Assembly (NCBI GenBank): GCA_023488945.1
Contig: JAMDBZ010000045.1
Span: forward strand, 1-25,032
DNA length: 25,032 nucleotides
Direction of reading: 5' to 3'
From: Deltaproteobacteria bacterium
Lineage (GTDB): Bacteria; Desulfobacterota_E; Deferrimicrobia; Deferrimicrobiales; Deferrimicrobiaceae
A program made the position numbers and the translations under genes. Under the pieces are notes generated by a model, which searched no databases, had not been told where the DNA came from, and saw only the letters and a program-made list of their open reading frames with translations. How positions within the stretch are numbered: the stretch's first letter is position 1; each line of letters starts with the position of its first letter. Below are positions 21,787 to 25,032 of this stretch, one piece after another.

Positions 21787-24423
21787 CTACCGGTCCGGAA
21801 CCCAGCTTCGCAGGGACGCAAGCGCCTCGGGAAGCCCGCCGGTCTTCGAGCCGCCCGCCTGGGCCATGTCGCGGCGGCCTCCGCCCCCGCCGCCGACGAA
21901 GCCGGCCGCTTTCTTCACGATGTCGTTCGCCGAGCAGGTCGCCGCCAGGTCGGGGGACACCCCCGCCACAAGGTGGCACCGGTCGCCCTGGACGCTCCCC
22001 AGGAGCAAAAGCCCGCTCTTCATCTTCGTCTTGACCCGGTCGGCCAGCTCGCGCAGGGCGGCGGGGTCCATCGGCTCGACCTCGGCGGCCACGAGCGTCA
22101 CGCCGCCTTTCTTTCCCGCCTTCGCCATCACCTCCCCGACCAGGTCGCGCGCCGACCGGCGCCTCGCCTCCTGGAGGTCCTTCTCGAGCTGCCTGACCTG
22201 GGTGAGGAGCTTGCGGACGCGGTCCCCCGCCTCGGCCGGCGCCACGCGGAGCTCGCGCGCGATCCCCTCGAGCCGATCCGCATCTTCCTGCAGAGCCTTG
22301 AGCGCCTGCGGCCCCGTGACCGCCTCGATCCGGCGGACGCCCGCCGCGAGCGCCCCCTCCGAGGCGATCCGGAAGAGTCCGATCTCGGAGGTGTTGCTCA
22401 CGTGCGTACCCCCGCACAGCTCCCGGGTGATTCCGGATACGGTCACCATCCGGACGACGTCGCCGTACTTCTCGCCGAAGAACGCCATCGCCCCGGCCGC
22501 GATCGCCGCATCGTGGGCCAGGATCTCCCACGTGACCGGCTTGCCCGCGAAGATCGCCGCGTTGACCTCCTCCTCGACCTCCCGGAGCTTGTCCGGCGGG
22601 ACCTGCTCGAAGTGGGTGAAGTCGAACCGGAGCTTGTCGGGCCCGACGTACGAGCCCGCCTGCCGGACGTGCGTCCCGAGGGCTTTCCGGAGCGCCGCCT
22701 GGAGGAGATGCGTCGCCGTGTGGTTCCGCTGGGTCCGCATCCGGCTTTCCGCCTCGACGGCCATCTCGATCGGCTGCCCTTCGCGGACCGTCCCCGAGAC
22801 GACCTTCGCGCGATGGATGACGAGCTCAGGCGAGGGACGGCGCGTCGCGGTCACTTCCAGCCGGAAACCCTCCCCGTTCGCCGTGCCCGTGTCCCCCACC
22901 TGGCCGCCCGACTCGCCGTAGAACGGAGTGACGTCCGTGACGAGATCGATCTCCTCCCCCGCGCCGGCCGCCTCCACCCGGACCCCGCCGAGGAAGAGAG
23001 CGGCCACCTTCGCCGCCGCCGCCCGCCGTTCATACCCGACGAAGGCCGCGGAGAACCCCGACCGCGCGAGCTCGGCCGCCGCGGCATCGGATCCGCCCAC
23101 CTCGCCCCCCTTCCAGGAGGCCCGGGACTGGGCGCGCTGCTTCTCCATCTCCTCCTCGAACCCGGCCGTATCGATGGACACGCCCCGCTCGCGGCACAGG
23201 TCCGCGGTGAGGTCCACGGGAAAGCCGTACGTGTCGTAGAGCTTGAACGCCACGTCGCCCGCGAAGACCGCCCGCCCCGTCTTCCCCATCCGCGAGAACT
23301 CGTCCTCGACCAGGCGAAGCCCCGAGTCGAGCGTCTCGAGGAACCGCTTCTCCTCGTGGAGCGCCACGGTGTCGATGAAGGAGGCGCTCTTGCCGAGCTC
23401 CGGGTAGGCCGGGGAGAACTCCGCGACCACCTTCGCCGCCGCCTTGTGGAGGAAGGGACCGTCGAAGCCGAGCTTCTTCCCGTGGCGCAGGGCGCGGCGC
23501 ATGATCCGCCGGAGGACGTAGCCGCGCCCCTCGTTCGAGGGAAGGACCCCGTCGGCGACGAGAAACGCCGTCGCCCGGGCGTGGTCCGCGATGACCCGCA
23601 TCGCGGCGTCCTGCGCCTCCGTCTTCCCGTACGGCACGGAGGAAAGCGACGAGATCTCCGCGATGAGCGGGCGGAACAGGTCGGTGTCGTAGTTGGAGGT
23701 CTGCCCCTGGCTGACCGCCGCGAGCCGCTCGAGCCCCATCCCCGTGTCGATGGAGGGCCTGGGCAGCGGCGTCCGGCGGCCGCTTTCGTCCTGGTCGAAC
23801 TGCATGAAAACGAGGTTCCAGATCTCGAGGAACCGGTCGCAGTCGCACCCGACGGAGCAGCCCGGCCGGCCGCACCCGACCCCCTCGCCCTGGTCGTAGA
23901 TGATCTCGGAGCAGGGACCGCACGGGCCCGTGGGGCCCATCGCCCAGAAGTTGTCCTTCTCGTCGAACCGGACGATGCGGGAGGCGGGGACCCCCATCGT
24001 CTTGTGCCAGATGGCGTACGCCTCGTCGTCCTCGCGGAACACCGACACCGTCATCCGCTTCCCGTCGAGCCTCACCTCGCGGGTGAGGAAGTCCCAGCCG
24101 AAGAAGATGGCGTCCTTCTTGAAATAGTCCCCGAAAGAGAAGTTCCCCAGCATCTCGAAGAGCGTGTGGTGGCGCGCCGTGTACCCGACGTTCTCGAGGT
24201 CGTTGTGCTTCCCGCTCACGCGAAGGCAGCGCTGGGCCGTGGCCGCCCGCTTGAGGCCCGAGGCGACCAGCCCGAGGAAGTTCTCCTTGAACTGGACCAT
24301 CCCGGCGTTCGTGAACAGGAGCGTCGGGTCGTTCGCGGGGACGAGGGAGCAGCCGGGAAGGACCTCGTGCCCGTTCTTCTCGAAGTACGAAAGGAATGCG
24401 GTGCGCAGCTCGGCGCCGGTCAT
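21787..24423 (-). CDS. alaS: Alanyl-tRNA synthetase
   Basis: This enzyme charges tRNA-Ala and removes misactivated Ser and Gly in the cytosol. Its 878 residues match the bacterial length. The class II core (1 to about 440) includes PANDPTLLFTNAGMVQFKE and the FGDYFKKDAI segment. The editing domain has HTATHLL, and CGGTHVSNTSEIG supplies the other zinc ligands; the C-Ala domain ends in DRVKTKMKSG and a GGGGGGRRDMAQAGG loop. The ATG at 24423 begins MTGAELRTAFLSYFEKNGH, as in the family; the frame is open upstream only because it overlaps recX in another frame. It overlaps the recX stop (ATGA). Confidence 0.98.
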   Translation of the reverse strand: MTGAELRTAFLSYFEKNGHEVLPGCSLVPANDPTLLFTNAGMVQFKENFLGLVASGLKRAATAQRCLRVSGKHNDLENVGYTARHHTLFEMLGNFSFGDYFKKDAIFFGWDFLTREVRLDGKRMTVSVFREDDEAYAIWHKTMGVPASRIVRFDEKDNFWAMGPTGPCGPCSEIIYDQGEGVGCGRPGCSVGCDCDRFLEIWNLVFMQFDQDESGRRTPLPRPSIDTGMGLERLAAVSQGQTSNYDTDLFRPLIAEISSLSSVPYGKTEAQDAAMRVIADHARATAFLVADGVLPSNEGRGYVLRRIMRRALRHGKKLGFDGPFLHKAAAKVVAEFSPAYPELGKSASFIDTVALHEEKRFLETLDSGLRLVEDEFSRMGKTGRAVFAGDVAFKLYDTYGFPVDLTADLCRERGVSIDTAGFEEEMEKQRAQSRASWKGGEVGGSDAAAAELARSGFSAAFVGYERRAAAAKVAALFLGGVRVEAAGAGEEIDLVTDVTPFYGESGGQVGDTGTANGEGFRLEVTATRRPSPELVIHRAKVVSGTVREGQPIEMAVEAESRMRTQRNHTATHLLQAALRKALGTHVRQAGSYVGPDKLRFDFTHFEQVPPDKLREVEEEVNAAIFAGKPVTWEILAHDAAIAAGAMAFFGEKYGDVVRMVTVSGITRELCGGTHVSNTSEIGLFRIASEGALAAGVRRIEAVTGPQALKALQEDADRLEGIARELRVAPAEAGDRVRKLLTQVRQLEKDLQEARRRSARDLVGEVMAKAGKKGGVTLVAAEVEPMDPAALRELADRVKTKMKSGLLLLGSVQGDRCHLVAGVSPDLAATCSANDIVKKAAGFVGGGGGGRRDMAQAGGSKTGGLPEALASLRSWVPDR

Positions 24424-24890
24424 CGGTCGCTTTCGTCCCCCCCTTCCGGAATGTCGAACCGCAAGCCCCGGATCGCGCGGCGGCACGCCTCCGGCGAAAA
24501 CCCCCGCCCCGCCAGGAACCGATAGGCCCGCGCGGCCTCCTTCCGGTCGCGCGGCGCGCCGTTCTTCCACTTCCTCCGGAGCGCGTCCGCCGCCGCGGCG
24601 ACCTCCTCCCCGGGCGGGCAGGCCGAGCGGACCGCTTCCGCCACGAGCGCCGCGGGAAAGAGCCGGTTGCGAAGGGCCCAGGCGATCCTGGCGGGTCCGT
24701 AGCGGCGCGCCTCCCGGTACGACCGGGCCAGGCGCAAGGCAAGATCCCGGTCGTTCAGGAGGCCCAGCTCCTTCAGGCGGACTCCCACGGCCGCGACCTC
24801 CGCCCCGGGGAACCCCTTCCCTGCGAGCCTCTCCCGGACCTCCGCTTCGCTCAACGCCCGCCGCGAGAGCATCGCGAGGGCCGCGTCCAT
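24420..24890 (-). CDS. recX: Regulatory protein RecX
   Basis: RecX binds RecA filaments and limits recombination and SOS activity. The 156-residue product has the repeated three-helix units of the family: MLSRRALSEAEVRERLAGKG, then LKELGLLNDRDLALRLARSY and RRYGPARIAWALRNR, and a C-terminal unit ending AYRFLAGRGFSPEACRRAI. I chose the ATG at 24890 for a normal RecX N-terminus; an in-frame TTG at 24950 would add 20 Arg-rich residues and overlap the upstream gene. It overlaps alaS by four bases. recX between pilT/recA and alaS is an order I recall from Geobacter-like bacteria. Confidence 0.9.
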   Translation of the reverse strand: MDAALAMLSRRALSEAEVRERLAGKGFPGAEVAAVGVRLKELGLLNDRDLALRLARSYREARRYGPARIAWALRNRLFPAALVAEAVRSACPPGEEVAAAADALRRKWKNGAPRDRKEAARAYRFLAGRGFSPEACRRAIRGLRFDIPEGGDESDR

Positions 24891-24918
24891 CGCGCGGCCG
24901 GAGGGAACGCCGCCCGCT

Positions 24919-25032
24919 TCATGCGTCCTTGGACGGCTCCTTCTTCTCAAAATCTTCCCATGTCAGGTCCGTGGACGTGGCGATGCCGCGGATCCGGAGC
25001 GCGAAGTCGTCGGGGTTGGAGGCAGATCGGAA
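24919..25032 (-). CDS. pilT: Twitching motility ATPase PilT, C-terminal end (partial)
   Basis: The open frame enters from the right edge and ends with the stop at 24919-24921. The 37 visible residues include SNPDDFALRIRGI and TSTDLTWEDFEKKE. They look like the end of PilT, the retraction ATPase of type IV pili, whose C-terminus often reads NPDDF...L-I-GI followed by TWEDF in deltaproteobacteria. The catalytic part lies outside the window, so the call rests on a short tail and on synteny with recX and alaS. The last bases of the window also match a sequencing adapter, so the extreme end may not be natural. Confidence 0.6.
   Translation of the reverse strand, partial: FRSASNPDDFALRIRGIATSTDLTWEDFEKKEPSKDA

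Noticed and set aside
11994..24525. Long frames opposite the activator, CoA-transferase and alaS genes (11994-14117 minus, 17108-19321 minus, 21973-24525 plus).
   Set aside because: Same shadow effect; no domain motifs, and the genes on the other strand are certain.
1..25032. CRISPR arrays, tRNA or rRNA genes, prophage or integrase genes.
   Set aside because: No regularly spaced repeats, no cloverleaf with conserved T-arm, and no integrase, transposase or phage protein was seen on either strand.

Overview
The window is GC-rich (about two thirds G+C by eye) and densely coded. It looks like a free-living anaerobic deltaproteobacterium (Desulfobacterota). This rests on the pilT-end/recX/alaS order at the right edge, a sigma-54 activator with cysteine-bearing PAS domains, a Liv-type organic-acid or amino-acid transporter, and paired family III CoA-transferases. 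The taxonomy is inferred from content only; no rRNA or tRNA is present.

Layout. (1) 1-330 is non-coding and rich in hairpins. (2) 331-2488, minus strand: a zinc-ribbon membrane protein downstream of leucyl aminopeptidase pepA. (3) 2719-7309, minus: a complete branched-chain amino acid type ABC importer, livH-livM-livG-livF plus a periplasmic binding protein. (4) 7421-10146, minus: a two-component system, made of a DctB-like Cache/PAS histidine kinase and a NarL-type regulator. It is preceded by the internally deleted remnant of a FabG-like short-chain dehydrogenase (10194-10364). (5) 10446-11884, plus: a BamD-like lipoprotein and a TPR protein. (6) 12096-14762, plus: an 888-residue sigma-54 activator (PAS-PAS-PAS-GAF-AAA+-Fis). 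(7) 14981-20198, plus: a sigma-54-type promoter, then six genes (a small unknown protein, two CoA-transferases, two small cysteine-rich proteins, a small helical protein) and a seventh small unknown protein, closed by a strong intrinsic terminator. (8) 20315-21731, plus: a metallo-beta-lactamase-fold protein with a TPR tail, overlapped by a 62-residue cysteine-rich protein. (9) 21787-25032, minus: alaS, recX and the 3' end of a pilT-like gene.

The best candidate for an undescribed system is region 7. Two divergent CoA-transferase paralogues, both keeping the nucleophilic Asp and both with long N-terminal extensions, are co-transcribed with five small proteins that I cannot assign. Two of these have metal-binding cysteine patterns. 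The operon has its own sigma-54 promoter next to a dedicated sensor-activator, and its 5' leader and the 166-base gap before the first CoA-transferase hold hairpins. A reasonable reading is a substrate-induced pathway that activates an unusual carboxylic acid by CoA transfer, with the small proteins as accessory or Fe-S/Zn subunits. The substrate cannot be read from the sequence. The DctB-like kinase and Liv importer could serve uptake of similar acids, but nothing in the sequence ties them directly to the cassette.
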